Source: Dokdonella_A sp963775445 | GTDB lineage: Bacteria; Pseudomonadota; Gammaproteobacteria; Xanthomonadales; Rhodanobacteraceae | DNA: 64,000 nt | Assembly (NCBI GenBank): GCA_963775445.1 | Contig: CAVZIT010000006.1 | Location: 434,001 to 498,000, forward strand | Direction: 5' to 3' | Shown here: piece after piece, positions 1 to 8,944 of the stretch | Position numbering within the stretch: position 1 is the first letter of the stretch | Layout: the number at the start of each line of letters is the position of its first letter | Made by a program: the position numbers and the translations under genes | Notes under the pieces: model-generated | Seen by the model: the letters and a program-made list of their open reading frames with translations, nothing else | What the model was told of the DNA's origin: nothing | Database searches by the model: none

Positions 1-122
1 CCGGAGAGCGTGACGATGCCATTGTGAACCTCCACACCCACCCGGGCGGCGTCGATAGAAGGATCCCAGTCGAGCTCCGCCATTACATCCAGTTGCAATT
101 GTCTATCGGTCTTGTTGGTCAT
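1..122 (-). CDS. BON-domain protein, 5' part only
   Basis: The reverse strand encodes about 40 residues that run off the left edge. They begin MTNKTDRQLQLDVMAELDWD and continue with VGVEVHNGIVTLSG, the typical start of an OsmY-like BON domain, a small fold thought to bind membranes or ligands and often stress-induced. I chose the ATG at 122 because a GAGGAG lies 7 nt upstream; the ATG at 128 is too close to it. An FNR-type palindrome lies 83-96 bp upstream. The rest of the protein, and whether further BON repeats follow, cannot be seen. Confidence 0.75.
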   Translation of the reverse strand, partial: MTNKTDRQLQLDVMAELDWDPSIDAARVGVEVHNGIVTLS

Positions 123-176
123 TGCCATTCTCCTCTTGCTGTTGATTTGCGATTCGAGGGTTGCGTGCTGCGACCA

Positions 177-218
177 AGTGTCGCGCGCGCAACGGCGGAC
201 CGTTTTGATCCAGGTCAA
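177..218 (-). promoter_or_regulatory. FNR/ANR-type promoter of the BON gene
   Basis: Positions 205-218 read TTGATCCAGGTCAA, one mismatch from the consensus TTGAT-N4-ATCAA. Reading on the reverse strand, 22 nt separate the box from GACACT (182-177), a weak -10 hexamer. This spacing is that of class II FNR promoters (centre near -41.5) and predicts a transcript start near 170, about 48 nt before the BON start. Confidence 0.6.
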
Positions 219-565
219 GAGCACCGCCGAGACGGGACGATCAGGACGATTTTCGCTGCATCGCCAATCGCGAATTTCATTTGCCTTGCCAGCCCTCGGA
301 GGGAGTTAACGCAGGGGACGAGCGCGCGATCGGCATGGAGCGATACAACCCGTCACAGGCCGATCCGGCGGCCCACTGAGTCGATCGGACATCGACTGGC
401 GGCATCCGCGTCGGTCGGTTAGCTACGAGCGTGCACGATTGACGGGGGCACTTCGCCAGAACATGCTAGGCGGACTGCGGTCCGCCGCTCGACAGGTATG
501 GTTTTCAGAACAGTGGATTCGGCGAATTCGTGGACGCCTCGCACCCGCTCACCAAATCGACATCC
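219..565. other. intergenic stretch, no gene seen
   Basis: This gap lies between the BON promoter and the response regulator. Open frames here have no recognisable product. No clear promoter or operator for the downstream regulator could be identified by eye. Confidence 0.5.
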
Positions 566-1279
566 ATGGCGACGCATCTCCTGATCGTCGAGGACGAACC
601 GGAAATATCCGCCTTGATCGCGCGGTATTTCTCGGCGCAAGGCTTCCGCGTCACCGCGGCGAGTGGCGGCAGCGAGATGCGCAAGACCCTGGCGCAGGAG
701 AAAGTGAATATTGTCCTGCTCGATCTGGGGCTGCCGGATGAAGACGGATTTGCGCTGACGCGTTACCTTCGCGAGCACTGGCGCGGCCCGATCATCATTG
801 TTACCGGGCGCGGCGAATCGGTAGACCGCGTCGTTGGTCTCGAGCTGGGTGCTGACGACTACGTCACGAAACCGTTCGACCTGCGCGAACTGCTTGCGAG
901 AGTTCGCAGCACCTTGCGTCGCGTCGAAGAACGCCAGATGCCACCCGAACGCATCACCACCGCCAGGGTCGAATTCGCGGGATTCCGTCTCAACTTGCAG
1001 TCGCGAGAATTGCGCGATTCCCGAGGAGCCGTGGTCGATCTCACAACCGGGGAATTCATTCTCCTGAAGATACTGGTTGAACACCCGAATCGCGTGCTCA
1101 CCCGCGACGAGCTGATGAGCCGCGTGCACGGCCGCGACGCCGGGCCGTATGACCGTGCCATCGACGTGCAGATCGGCAGGCTTCGGCGCAAGATCGAGTC
1201 CGACACGAGCCGGCCGGAGATCATCAAGTCCGTACGCGGCGCGGGCTACCTCTTCGCTGCGCCGGTCGGTCGCGAATGA
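566..1279 (+). CDS. OmpR-family response regulator
   Basis: A 237-residue two-component regulator. The N-terminal receiver starts MATHLLIVEDEPEIS, has phospho-acceptor Asp53 in LLDLGLPDEDG, and the usual conserved Thr/Ser and Lys in IIIVTGRGE and DYVTKPFD. The C-terminal half (about residues 130-232) is a winged-helix DNA-binding domain with GEFILLKILVEHPNRVLTR and KIESD...VRGAGYLF. A GTG at 530 in frame could extend it by 12 residues, but the ATG at 566 gives the standard receiver start. Its stop overlaps the downstream kinase start by 4 nt (ATGA), so the two are translationally coupled. The signal and target genes are unknown; the neighbourhood suggests a low-oxygen or redox response (inference). 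Confidence 0.9.
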   Translation: MATHLLIVEDEPEISALIARYFSAQGFRVTAASGGSEMRKTLAQEKVNIVLLDLGLPDEDGFALTRYLREHWRGPIIIVTGRGESVDRVVGLELGADDYVTKPFDLRELLARVRSTLRRVEERQMPPERITTARVEFAGFRLNLQSRELRDSRGAVVDLTTGEFILLKILVEHPNRVLTRDELMSRVHGRDAGPYDRAIDVQIGRLRRKIESDTSRPEIIKSVRGAGYLFAAPVGRE

Positions 1280-3315
1280 CGGCATCCCGCGAGCGCCAGG
1301 AGGCCATGGGCGCCGACCTCTTCCGGTCGCTGTTCGAAACGGCGCCCGACGCGATGATCGTTGTCGATCACGAAGGAACGATCGTGCTCGCAAACCCTCA
1401 AGCCGACGGGCTTTTTGGATTCGGGCACGGCGAGCTCACGGGCCATCCGATCGAAGTCCTGCTACCCGAAAGCGTACGCGGCGCGCATGTCGGACACCGA
1501 TCGCACTACATGGGAAATCCACGCGTGCGACCGATGGGTGCCGGTTACGAGCTGACTGGCGTACGCAGAAACGGGGAACAATTTCCGGTTGAAATCGGCC
1601 TCAGCCCGATCCAGACGGCAAGCGAGCTGTTGTTTGCCGCTTCGATCCGCGACATTTCCGAGACACAGCGCGTGCGCCAGGCGCTCATGCGAGCCCGCCA
1701 CGATACTTTTGCCGCGCGAATCGGCCGCCTCGCTCTCGAGTCTCCGAACTACGAGGTCGCCGCCGACAAGATGCCGGAGCTGGTCGCCTCGTCGCTGGAA
1801 GTGGCCGCGGTTGCAGTCCTCTTCACGACATCCGTGCGTGACGAGTTGCTTGTTCGCAGCGAGACCGGCGTTCCGGACTCGCTGCGCACGTCACTTTCGC
1901 GGCTGCTTCCGGCCACGCCGTTGTTTGCGTGTCTCGCCGATCGAGCGAGGGACGGCGCCACCCTCAAGCAGCTTGACGCTGGCGAATTCAATGCTCTCAG
2001 GACATCGCTTTTGCACGCTGGTTTTCGGGACGCGGCAATCGTTCCGCTGTTCGATCGCTACGAACCCATGGGTGCATTGCTGGCCTTGTCGAAGAAAGCA
2101 GGCGCATTCGATCGCGATAGTGTTCACTTCATGCAGTCTGTCGCCAATATTCTCGCCGCGGCGGTACAACGAAGCCGCAGCGAAGAGCAACTGGCTCATT
2201 CCCAGCGTCTGGACGCCATCGGTCAACTCACCGGCGGAATCGCCCACGATTTCAACAACCTGCTCACGGTGATTTCCGGCAATTTGCAGCTGCTGGAGGG
2301 AGAAGTCGCCGATTATTCCAATTTGCGCGAAACCGTCGACAGCGCCTGCAGGGCCGTCGATCGCGGCGCGGTGCTGACGCGCAAGCTGCTGGCGTTCGCT
2401 CGCAGGCAGCGTCTGTCGCCGCGCGCCGTGCAACCCTCGTTGTTGCTGGCCGACCTCAAGCTCCTGTTGCACCGCACGCTTGGCGAGCGCATCGCCGTCG
2501 CCGTCGAATGCCCGCCGCGCACGCCGCCGGTCTTCGCCGATTCCGGCGAGCTCGATGCGGCCTTGCTGAATCTCGCGCTGAATGCCCGCGATGCGATGCC
2601 GCGCGGCGGCAATCTGACGATCCGCGCGCGTCATGAGGTTGTCGATCCGGACAATGCGGAACTTCCGGTCGGACCGTATGTCGTGTTCACGGTCCTCGAC
2701 ACCGGCAGCGGAATGGCCCCCGAAATCCTTGCTCGCGCCCTTGAGCCATTTTTCACTACCAAGGAACTTGGAAAAGGCAACGGCCTCGGCCTCAGCATGG
2801 TCTATGGTTTCGTCAAGCAATCGGGCGGGCACATCACGATCGACAGCAAGCCGGGTCAGGGCACGCAGATTGAGCTGTATCTACCGGTCGCCGCGTCTGC
2901 CAACTCGACACGCAGCGACCCTGTCCCGACAGTGCCAAGAGCCGGCCAGGGGGCTATTCTGGTCGTGGAAGACGAACCCGAGGTACGCGCCATTGCGCTG
3001 AAGTTCCTGCAATCGCTGGGCTACGCAACCTACGAAGCGGCGAACGCAGAGACAGCCTTGGAACTACTCGCTAGCCATGCCGACATCGAACTGCTGTTCT
3101 CCGATATCGTGCTTGGCAGCGGCATGACCGGTTTCGATCTCGCTCGCGAAGTAAAGCGGCTGAGGCCGGATTTGCCGGCGCTTCTGACATCGGGCTATGA
3201 ACATGCATGGAGTGCGCATCCGGAAAATGAGGTCGGCGAGATCGAGGTGCTGCGCAAGCCCTATCGCCGCGAGCAACTCGCCGTCGCCGTGCGCAACGCG
3301 CTCCGCGCCGGCTGA
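1276..3315 (+). CDS. hybrid PAS/GAF sensor histidine kinase with C-terminal receiver
   Basis: A 679-residue soluble kinase with no evident membrane segment. Order: PAS domain (about 15-130, starting LFRSLFETAPDAMIVVD), a GAF-like region (about 150-300), HisKA with phosphorylated His324 in GGIAHDFNNLL, HATPase (about 430-540, with LALNARDAM, DTGSGM and GNGLGLSMVYG) and a receiver (about 560-679) with Asp610 in LLFSDIVLG. It belongs to the group with an HDFNN H-box. It overlaps the preceding response regulator by 4 nt. The kinase thus has its own receiver as well as a separate DNA-binding partner. The lack of transmembrane helices with a PAS domain suggests a cytoplasmic signal such as redox state or oxygen (inference). 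Confidence 0.9.
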   Translation: MTASRERQEAMGADLFRSLFETAPDAMIVVDHEGTIVLANPQADGLFGFGHGELTGHPIEVLLPESVRGAHVGHRSHYMGNPRVRPMGAGYELTGVRRNGEQFPVEIGLSPIQTASELLFAASIRDISETQRVRQALMRARHDTFAARIGRLALESPNYEVAADKMPELVASSLEVAAVAVLFTTSVRDELLVRSETGVPDSLRTSLSRLLPATPLFACLADRARDGATLKQLDAGEFNALRTSLLHAGFRDAAIVPLFDRYEPMGALLALSKKAGAFDRDSVHFMQSVANILAAAVQRSRSEEQLAHSQRLDAIGQLTGGIAHDFNNLLTVISGNLQLLEGEVADYSNLRETVDSACRAVDRGAVLTRKLLAFARRQRLSPRAVQPSLLLADLKLLLHRTLGERIAVAVECPPRTPPVFADSGELDAALLNLALNARDAMPRGGNLTIRARHEVVDPDNAELPVGPYVVFTVLDTGSGMAPEILARALEPFFTTKELGKGNGLGLSMVYGFVKQSGGHITIDSKPGQGTQIELYLPVAASANSTRSDPVPTVPRAGQGAILVVEDEPEVRAIALKFLQSLGYATYEAANAETALELLASHADIELLFSDIVLGSGMTGFDLAREVKRLRPDLPALLTSGYEHAWSAHPENEVGEIEVLRKPYRREQLAVAVRNALRAG

Positions 3316-3330
3316 ATCACGAGATGAGAC

Positions 3331-4056
3331 TCACTGCAGCCTAATCGGCCGCATGGCCAGAGAATGCAGACTGGCAGCATCCAATACCTTGATCTCGCGC
3401 CGCTGCACCGCGATGCACTGCAGATCCTGCAGTCGCGCCAGCGCGCGGCTGACGGTTTCGTGCTTGAGTGCTAGGTAATTCGCCATGTCCGCGCGGTTCA
3501 TGCGCAGGATGAAATGCCGATCACTGAAGCCCAGCCGCGCGCACCGCCCGGCGATGTCGATCAGGAATGCGGCGACACGCTGCTCGGCGGACAACGTCCC
3601 GATCGAAAGCATCCAGGCACGATCGCGACGAATCTCTTCAGCCAATGCGGCGGTCAGGGCCAACTGCAACTCGGGAATTTCCAGGCAAGCCGTCAGCATC
3701 GGCGGATATGGCAGCTCCCACACCTCACCGTCTTCCAGTGCAATCGCATCGCAGGCATATTCGTTCAGACCGATCGATTCCACGCCGAGCAGATCGCCGC
3801 GCATCCGGAATCCGGTGACCTGCTCGCGACCGTCATGCGAAAGTTCACAAGTCTTGAAGCAGCCCGCGTGAATGAGATGGAGCGCACGGAAAGGCTGGCC
3901 GGCGCGATAGACGTATTGACCCGCAGCCACCTTGCGACGCACGACGGATACGTACCGGCGCAACAGATCGATGTCGATGCTGCCGGCTACCTCACGCGCG
4001 AGCATCGGTTGCGGAACTCGCGCCATAATCGCAGCAGTCGAGAAATGCATGTTCAT
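3331..4056 (-). CDS. Crp/Fnr-family regulator without Fe-S cysteines
   Basis: A 241-residue regulator with a cyclic-nucleotide-binding-like beta barrel (about 30-145), a dimer helix and a C-terminal winged HTH. The recognition helix contains HETVSRALARLQ, whose E-x-x-S-R is the set of residues that in E. coli FNR contacts TTGAT half-sites (established knowledge), so it should read FNR-type boxes. Unlike FNR, the N-terminus has no cysteine cluster; this resembles the Dnr/NnrR branch, whose members respond to nitric oxide, but the ligand is not shown by the sequence. The start at 4056 is supported by GGAGG 5 nt upstream. It converges with the sensor kinase gene. Confidence 0.85.
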   Translation of the reverse strand: MNMHFSTAAIMARVPQPMLAREVAGSIDIDLLRRYVSVVRRKVAAGQYVYRAGQPFRALHLIHAGCFKTCELSHDGREQVTGFRMRGDLLGVESIGLNEYACDAIALEDGEVWELPYPPMLTACLEIPELQLALTAALAEEIRRDRAWMLSIGTLSAEQRVAAFLIDIAGRCARLGFSDRHFILRMNRADMANYLALKHETVSRALARLQDLQCIAVQRREIKVLDAASLHSLAMRPIRLQ

Positions 4057-4337
4057 GTCATCCTCCGTGGACCACAGTGGCCTTGGACGACAACAAAACT
4101 ACGCGTCGCCGTTGTCGGGACGACATCTGCCGCGCAACGGCTTGCAACACTTTGTAACAGCAGCTTTGCCCGGCTCGGGCAATAACGTCGGCACCGACAA
4201 AGGATTTCGGAGTGCACGTATTCGGTACCTCGCCGCAGCATAGGTTCGTCGCCACGCCGCGCAATGCGGGTACTTCAGGACGCCCGACATGAATCGCAAC
4301 GAACGCGCACCGAGAGTGCACGCCCACAAGACCGGCA

Positions 4338-5168
4338 TCAATGCCGCATGAACACCGGCAGCTTTGCATCATGAAGCACGTCGCGGGTCGCCCCGCCCAA
4401 GGCCCATTCGCTGAAACGCGTACGGCCATAGCAGCCCATGACCAGCAAGTCCGCGTGGAGATGGGACGCCGCTGCCAAGAGCGCTTGGCCGGCGCAGTCG
4501 TCGTTCGCGTCGAGCTCCTGCGATTGCGCCACGACGCCATGCCGATCGAGATGCGCAACCATGTCGAACGGCGGCTTCCAGGAAATATCAACGAAGGTGT
4601 CGCGCCTTTCCCCGCACAACAATACGACGCGCTTGGCGCTTTGGAGTAGCGGCAGCGCCGCATGGATCGCCCGGACCGCCTCGGGCGCCCCGTTCCAAGC
4701 CAGCGCGATGCAATCCAGGGCAGCATCGCAAGGGCTCGAGGCCGGAACCACGATGCAAGGCAAATGCGATGACATGACGAGGCTCGCAACATCGTGTGGA
4801 GAGCCCCAAGGCGCCTCGCCGTCGAGATCGAGAACGAGCAAGTCGTTCCATGCACCGAACCGAGCCAGCGCTTCGGGCAAGTGGCCTTGGGCGACAAGCC
4901 ACGACACGTTCGGGATACCGAGCGCGCGTCCCCAGTGGATGAACGGGCTTCGTGCCGCTTGTCCTGCCGCTTCCATGGCGCGTGCATTCTCGAAGATGGC
5001 CGCGACCAATTCGAGCGAGCTGTAAGGCGGCGCCGTGTACAACGGCGACGGAGAGACGCATGCGCCTGTCAGTGCTGCGTCGAGTCTGCGCGCCAGATTT
5101 GCCCCGTATTGGACCGCTCGTCCCCAAGGCTGCTCGAGGCTTCTCGCATACACCAGAACGTCTTGCAT
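4338..5168 (-). CDS. tandem universal stress protein
   Basis: A 276-residue UspA-family protein made of two Usp domains. The second ends with the nucleotide-binding signature ADLLVMGCYGRTRFSEWALG, followed by the usual C-terminal strand (KLPVFMRH). The first domain lacks a clear G-x-x-G ATP loop. I chose the ATG at 5168 because GGGAGG sits 7 nt upstream of it; an ATG at 5174 is only 1 nt from that site. An FNR box with a perfectly spaced -10 lies directly upstream, so expression is probably oxygen-controlled. The role is likely survival under energy limitation, as known for anaerobically induced Usp proteins of Pseudomonas (family knowledge). Confidence 0.88.
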   Translation of the reverse strand: MQDVLVYARSLEQPWGRAVQYGANLARRLDAALTGACVSPSPLYTAPPYSSLELVAAIFENARAMEAAGQAARSPFIHWGRALGIPNVSWLVAQGHLPEALARFGAWNDLLVLDLDGEAPWGSPHDVASLVMSSHLPCIVVPASSPCDAALDCIALAWNGAPEAVRAIHAALPLLQSAKRVVLLCGERRDTFVDISWKPPFDMVAHLDRHGVVAQSQELDANDDCAGQALLAAASHLHADLLVMGCYGRTRFSEWALGGATRDVLHDAKLPVFMRH

Positions 5169-5206
5169 GGCCATGCCTCCCGGCTACGCCGATCGAAGTG
5201 CGAACG

Positions 5207-5248
5207 AAAATAGCCGGGCGTGGCAGATTCGGTTCTGATCTGGATCAA
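5207..5248 (-). promoter_or_regulatory. FNR/ANR-type promoter of the first Usp gene
   Basis: The palindrome at 5235-5248 reads, on the coding strand, TTGATCCAGATCAG (one mismatch from consensus). After exactly 22 nt comes TATTTT (5212-5207), a good -10. The predicted transcript start near 5200 leaves a leader of about 32 nt containing GGGAGG. Confidence 0.75.
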
Positions 5249-5283
5249 ACAAGTTCCGGACGACCAAGGCTTGAACGATGCCT

Positions 5284-6650
5284 TCAATCCAGCACGACGC
5301 GCTCGCCCGGCGCGGGCGCATGGCACGCCTGGCCGAGATCGCCGAGGCTCTTGACCATGGCGGACATGCCTCGCTCGAGTTCGCCATGGACCAGCAGCAC
5401 CTTTCGCGGCTTCCCGGTCCTCGCGAGCCACCGGAGCAGATCGCTTCGTCCCGCAAGCGCGCAGAACCCGTTGATCGTCCAGATCTTCGCGCGCACACGT
5501 AATTCTTCCCCCGACAGGCGCACGCACTCCGCGCCATCGATGATCCTCCGCGCCGGCGTTCCCTCGGCGGCATATCCGACGAAGACGATTCCGCATTCCT
5601 TGCGCCACAGATTGTGCTTGAGGTGATTACGGACCCGCCCGCCGGTGCACATTCCCGATCCGGCCAGTATCACTGCTCCGCCTTCGATGCGATTGATGGC
5701 GATCGAGTCGCTCACGTCGCGCGTGAATCGAAGCGAAGGCAGACCGGACAGATCCGCCCCATCGGCAAGATGGGTGCGCGCGGTTTCGGAGAGGCACTCC
5801 GGGTGACGACGGAACATCTCGGTCGCTGAAATGGCCATCGGTGAGTCGAGGAACACCCGCAGGTTGCGCGGTAGCAGTCCCGCTCGAACACCCTCGCCGA
5901 GATGGAACAGAATCTCCTGCGCGCGCTCGAGCGCGAATGTCGAATGATGATGTTGCCGCCTCGACCGAGCGTCATTGAAAGGGCTCCGAGCAGTTCCTTG
6001 ACACTCTCGGTCATCGATCGATGGTCGCGATCGCCGTAAGTCGTTTCCATCAGCACGAAGTCGGCATCGGACGGCGGCTCGGGGTCACGCAGGAGCGGGC
6101 GGCCGGGATTGCCTATGTCTCCGGAGAAGACAATCCGCCGGCGTGATTTGCCGATCCCCGCATCGACGGCAACCCAAGCGGACCCAAGGACATGTCCTGC
6201 GTCTGCCCAGGAAACGTCCAGCCCGGACGCAAGAGCAATCGGGTGTCCGTACTCCGCTCGGCGACCGAAGAAATCCATCGCGTGGAACGCGTCATCGAGC
6301 GTGTAGAGCGGCGCAACGGCTGTCGTGCCACGTCGGCGCAGGCGACGAGAGCGCAATCTTGCGTCCTCCTCCGGGAGCGCCGCCGCGTCCGACAGGACCA
6401 GCCGGGCCAGTTCGCGCGTCGCAGCCGTTGCGATGACTTCACCGCGAAAATCCGCGCTTGACGAGCAACGGGAGTCTTCCGCAGTAATCGAAATGCGCGT
6501 GCGTCAGCAACAGGAAATCGACAGACGCCGGATCGAAGCCGAAATCCGCAGCATTCATTCGCTCCACCGATCGCCCTGGAAAAGCCCACAATCGATCAAG
6601 ATGCCGCTTCAGATTCCGGCTTGATGCAGGTCAACGCCCGGGTCCTTCCG
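5284..6650 (-). pseudogene. MBL-fold/beta-CASP metallohydrolase, frameshifted
   Basis: The remains of a roughly 450-residue RNA-processing-type metallohydrolase (YSH1/CPSF-73-like) lie in three frames. Recognisable pieces: ILIDCGLFQGD near 6570-6600, FLLLTHAHFDYCGRLPLLV (about 6475-6520), WADAGHVLGSAWVAVDAG, VFSGDIGNPGRPLL and METTYGDRDH in the middle, and the beta-CASP part FLDSPMAISATEMF, AGSGMCTGGRV and VLLVHGELE to the stop. Frame breaks lie near 6566, at the A-run 6447-6450 and near 5940, and an in-frame TGA lies just upstream of ILIDCG. In the zinc motif HxHxDH the last His is Tyr (TAC for CAC). Several independent lesions argue for real decay rather than one sequencing error. Confidence 0.85.
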
Positions 6651-6709
6651 CATCGGCACACTGTATCCTGCAAAGCGGCGCAAGCGCGCGGCGTTTTCCG
6701 GGATCCTTC

Positions 6710-7038
6710 GTGCAATACATCGTGAACCGTACGTATGACGAGTTGAACATCGGCGGCAGCGTCGAGCTTCGCCGCATCCTCCGGAAGGAAGACAGAGCTC
6801 TTTGCGGTGCTGTCCGGAGACGTCAATCCGGCACGTGTCGACCTCGATTTCGCGAAGTCCGACGCATTTCACAAGGTCATCGCTCGTGAAATGGAGGGCG
6901 GAGCGCTGATTTCGGCCGTCATGGGCACTGAGCTTCGGCGACGCCGACTTCCTCGTCGTCCCCGATCTCGAAGCAGGCAACATGCTCGCGAAGCAGTTGA
7001 TCTATCTCTCAGGGGCGGATGCAGGCGCCCGCGACTAG
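6710..7038 (+). pseudogene. remnant of bifunctional MaoC-hydratase/phosphate acetyltransferase
   Basis: From a GTG at 6710 the sequence encodes VQYIVNRTYDELNIGGSVEL, the usual start of the MaoC (R-hydratase) domain of bifunctional enoyl-CoA hydratase/phosphate acetyltransferases. After a frameshift near 6797 it continues LFAVLSGDVNPARVD, FAKSDAFHKVIA and GGALISAVMGTEL. Near 6938 it jumps, in another frame, to DADFLVVPDLEAGNMLAKQL and IYLSGADAG, which belongs near the C-terminus of the phosphotransacetylase domain, and stops at 7036-7038. Several hundred codons between are missing. An intact enzyme of this family would link acetyl-CoA to acetyl phosphate in fermentation. It is divergent from the broken metallohydrolase. 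Confidence 0.8.
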
Positions 7039-7045
7039 CCCTCAG

Positions 7046-7059
7046 GTGACATGGATCAA
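7046..7059 (+). promoter_or_regulatory. possible FNR-type box before GNAT gene
   Basis: GTGACATGGATCAA differs from TTGAT-N4-ATCAA at two positions. Its centre is 64 bp before the GNAT start at 7117. The hexamer at the class II distance (CAACCT at 7082) is poor, so this is weaker than the other boxes and overlaps debris of the acetyltransferase pseudogene. Confidence 0.35.
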
Positions 7060-7116
7060 CTCGTCGTCGCGCCTGCTGCGTCAACCTAGCCGCAGTTGCG
7101 ATGCGAGATCCAAATC

Positions 7117-7803
7117 ATGTCGAGAAACAAACCCCTCAAGTACAAGCCCCGTCATACCGCGGGAGTCGGGAATGGAGCTGCCGCCGCGTCGTCGAGGCGA
7201 AGTTCCGCGGCGGCGGCCGCACCGCAAGAAACTGGTAATTCACGCCAGGATGCTGCTCGCAGCATGGTGCTCGGTGCGCCTTTGCGCGAAGCGCCGCATT
7301 GGACGGAAACCCTCGAAGACGGCACACACATCATCATCCGACCGATCCACAAGGAAGACGCTGCACTCGATCGCGGCTTCATCCAGAGTTTGTCGGCAGA
7401 ATCCAAACGCCTGCGCTTTCTTGGCCAGATCAACGAGCCCAGCGTCGAGCTGATTCGGCAGCTGACCGACATCGACTACCAACGCGACATCGGCTTCGTC
7501 GCGCTCATCCATCGCAATGGCTCGAAGCAGGAGATCGGCGTCGCGCGCTACGGAACGAGCGAAGATGGCAGCGTCTGCGAATTCGCCGTGACGGTCGCGG
7601 ACGAATGGCACCATCGCGGCGTGGGAATGGTGCTGATGAAGCACCAGATAGACGTCGCGAAAGGACGTGGCATACGCTCGATGATTTCGCTTGACGCGGC
7701 GGGCAACGTCGGCATGCGGGATCTCGCGATGTCCCTCGGTTTCCGGCGCCGGAGCGATCCGCAAGACCCGACGCAAGTCATCCATTCGCTTGACCTGCAG
7801 TAG
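7117..7803 (+). CDS. GNAT-family N-acetyltransferase
   Basis: A 228-residue protein. The first 60 residues are low-complexity, rich in Ala, Ser and Arg. The GNAT domain occupies about 70-215: DGTHIIIRPIHKEDAALDR, the core strand VCEFAVTVADEWHHRGVG with the acetyl-CoA loop (R/Q-x-x-G-x-G-like HHRGVGMVL), and a final DPTQVIHSLDL. It resembles stand-alone Pat-type lysine acetyltransferase domains, but the substrate is unknown. A TTG at 7096 could add 7 residues; the ATG at 7117 (MSRNKPLKY) is preferred. It is followed 8 nt later by a Usp gene, so the two are probably co-transcribed. A homologue lies at 9911-10474. Confidence 0.85.
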   Translation: MSRNKPLKYKPRHTAGVGNGAAAASSRRSSAAAAAPQETGNSRQDAARSMVLGAPLREAPHWTETLEDGTHIIIRPIHKEDAALDRGFIQSLSAESKRLRFLGQINEPSVELIRQLTDIDYQRDIGFVALIHRNGSKQEIGVARYGTSEDGSVCEFAVTVADEWHHRGVGMVLMKHQIDVAKGRGIRSMISLDAAGNVGMRDLAMSLGFRRRSDPQDPTQVIHSLDLQ

Positions 7804-7811
7804 GCGGATCG

Positions 7812-8639
7812 TTGCGCGATATCCTGGCCTTCTGTGCCGACGCGCACGTCTTCAGTCCGAGCGTCCGCTACGCGGCCGAGCTCGCCGCAAGTCTCGGCGC
7901 CTCGTTGAACGGAATCCATGTCTCGGAAGCCATTCCTTTGAGCGCGCCGCCCGGCATCCCGCCGTCGCTCCTCGCCGAGTTCGTCGCCTATGCCCAAGAC
8001 ACAGTGCAGTCCGCCATGTTCGCAGGCACACGATTCAAGACGTGGGCACACCATCTTGGCGTGCCATCGGCACAATGGCACGTGGCGCTCGGCGATGCGA
8101 TCGACGCCCTCGCAGCGGCCGGAAACTGGAATGACGTCCTCGTCATCGAGCGGCGCGTCAGCATGCGCGAGGACTCGACCGAACTGATCAGCGAGTTGCT
8201 GCTTTCCGGCGTCCCCTGCATCGCCGTGCCGGAGGCCACCAACGCCATCGGTCGTCTCGAGCGCATTGCGGTTGCCTTCAACGGGTCACAGTCGTCCATC
8301 CGCGCGCTTCACGCAGCGATTCCACTGTTGCGACGTGCGACGCATGTCGTTCTGCTTCAGGGAGTCTGGGGAGATCCAGAAGCCGCTCCGATCGCGAGCG
8401 ATCGCGCCTTCGATCCGCTGGAACATCTGCGCAAGCACGCCGTGGCAGCCGCAGTCGAGCACCTCGGCACCAGCGAAACGGGAGTCGGGGACGTGATTCT
8501 CAAAACCGCTTCCAAGCGTCGCGTCGACCTCCTAGTGGCTGGGGCTGAGGGCAAGCATCGCCGCGGCGACTGCCGCCTTGCGCCCCTTCCGAATCTCCTT
8601 CTACAGGGCGCATCGATGCCGCTCTTCATGATGCGGTAG
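7812..8639 (+). CDS. tandem universal stress protein
   Basis: A 275-residue double-Usp protein starting at TTG (MRDILAFCADAHVF) with AGGCGGA just upstream. It aligns domain by domain with the Usp at 4338-5168 (for example GNWNDVLVIE against GAWNDLLVLD, and SVRYAAELAASLGASLNG). The C-terminal Usp domain carries VDLLVAGAEGKHRRGD, where the normal G-x-x-G-H/R-S/T loop is degenerate, so nucleotide binding may be lost. It probably forms one transcript with the GNAT gene. Possibly a diverging paralogue. Confidence 0.85.
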   Translation: MRDILAFCADAHVFSPSVRYAAELAASLGASLNGIHVSEAIPLSAPPGIPPSLLAEFVAYAQDTVQSAMFAGTRFKTWAHHLGVPSAQWHVALGDAIDALAAAGNWNDVLVIERRVSMREDSTELISELLLSGVPCIAVPEATNAIGRLERIAVAFNGSQSSIRALHAAIPLLRRATHVVLLQGVWGDPEAAPIASDRAFDPLEHLRKHAVAAAVEHLGTSETGVGDVILKTASKRRVDLLVAGAEGKHRRGDCRLAPLPNLLLQGASMPLFMMR

Positions 8640-8944
8640 CCGCTTGTCGACCAGCCGATGAACGAGAGCCCCATCGCTCGACGACTGCGGTCGCCCATTG
8701 TTCCCAAGACTCTGCGCTGCGCGCTCTTCGCGCTGGCGCAGAATGCAACGCAAATCAAAGTCAAGTCAGAGACGCGCAACATCGGCGCAGACTGCTTCGC
8801 CTCGCCGGACCGCCGGACGCCGTCTTCGCTGTGCAAGGAAATTCCGTTCGCTCATTGCAAGATTCAGATCCCATGCGCCAATGCTGGAGTGTCATTCTCA
8901 GAGATCGAAATGAATCATCGAGTGGGTTGGGGTTCTCACAGACG
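8640..8944. other. intergenic, no gene recognised
   Basis: Frames across this stretch give no familiar protein. I see no FNR box, tRNA or clear terminator here. Confidence 0.5.

Noticed and set aside
24..422. A 132-residue frame at the left edge
   Set aside because: It overlaps the BON gene on the other strand and has no recognisable domain.
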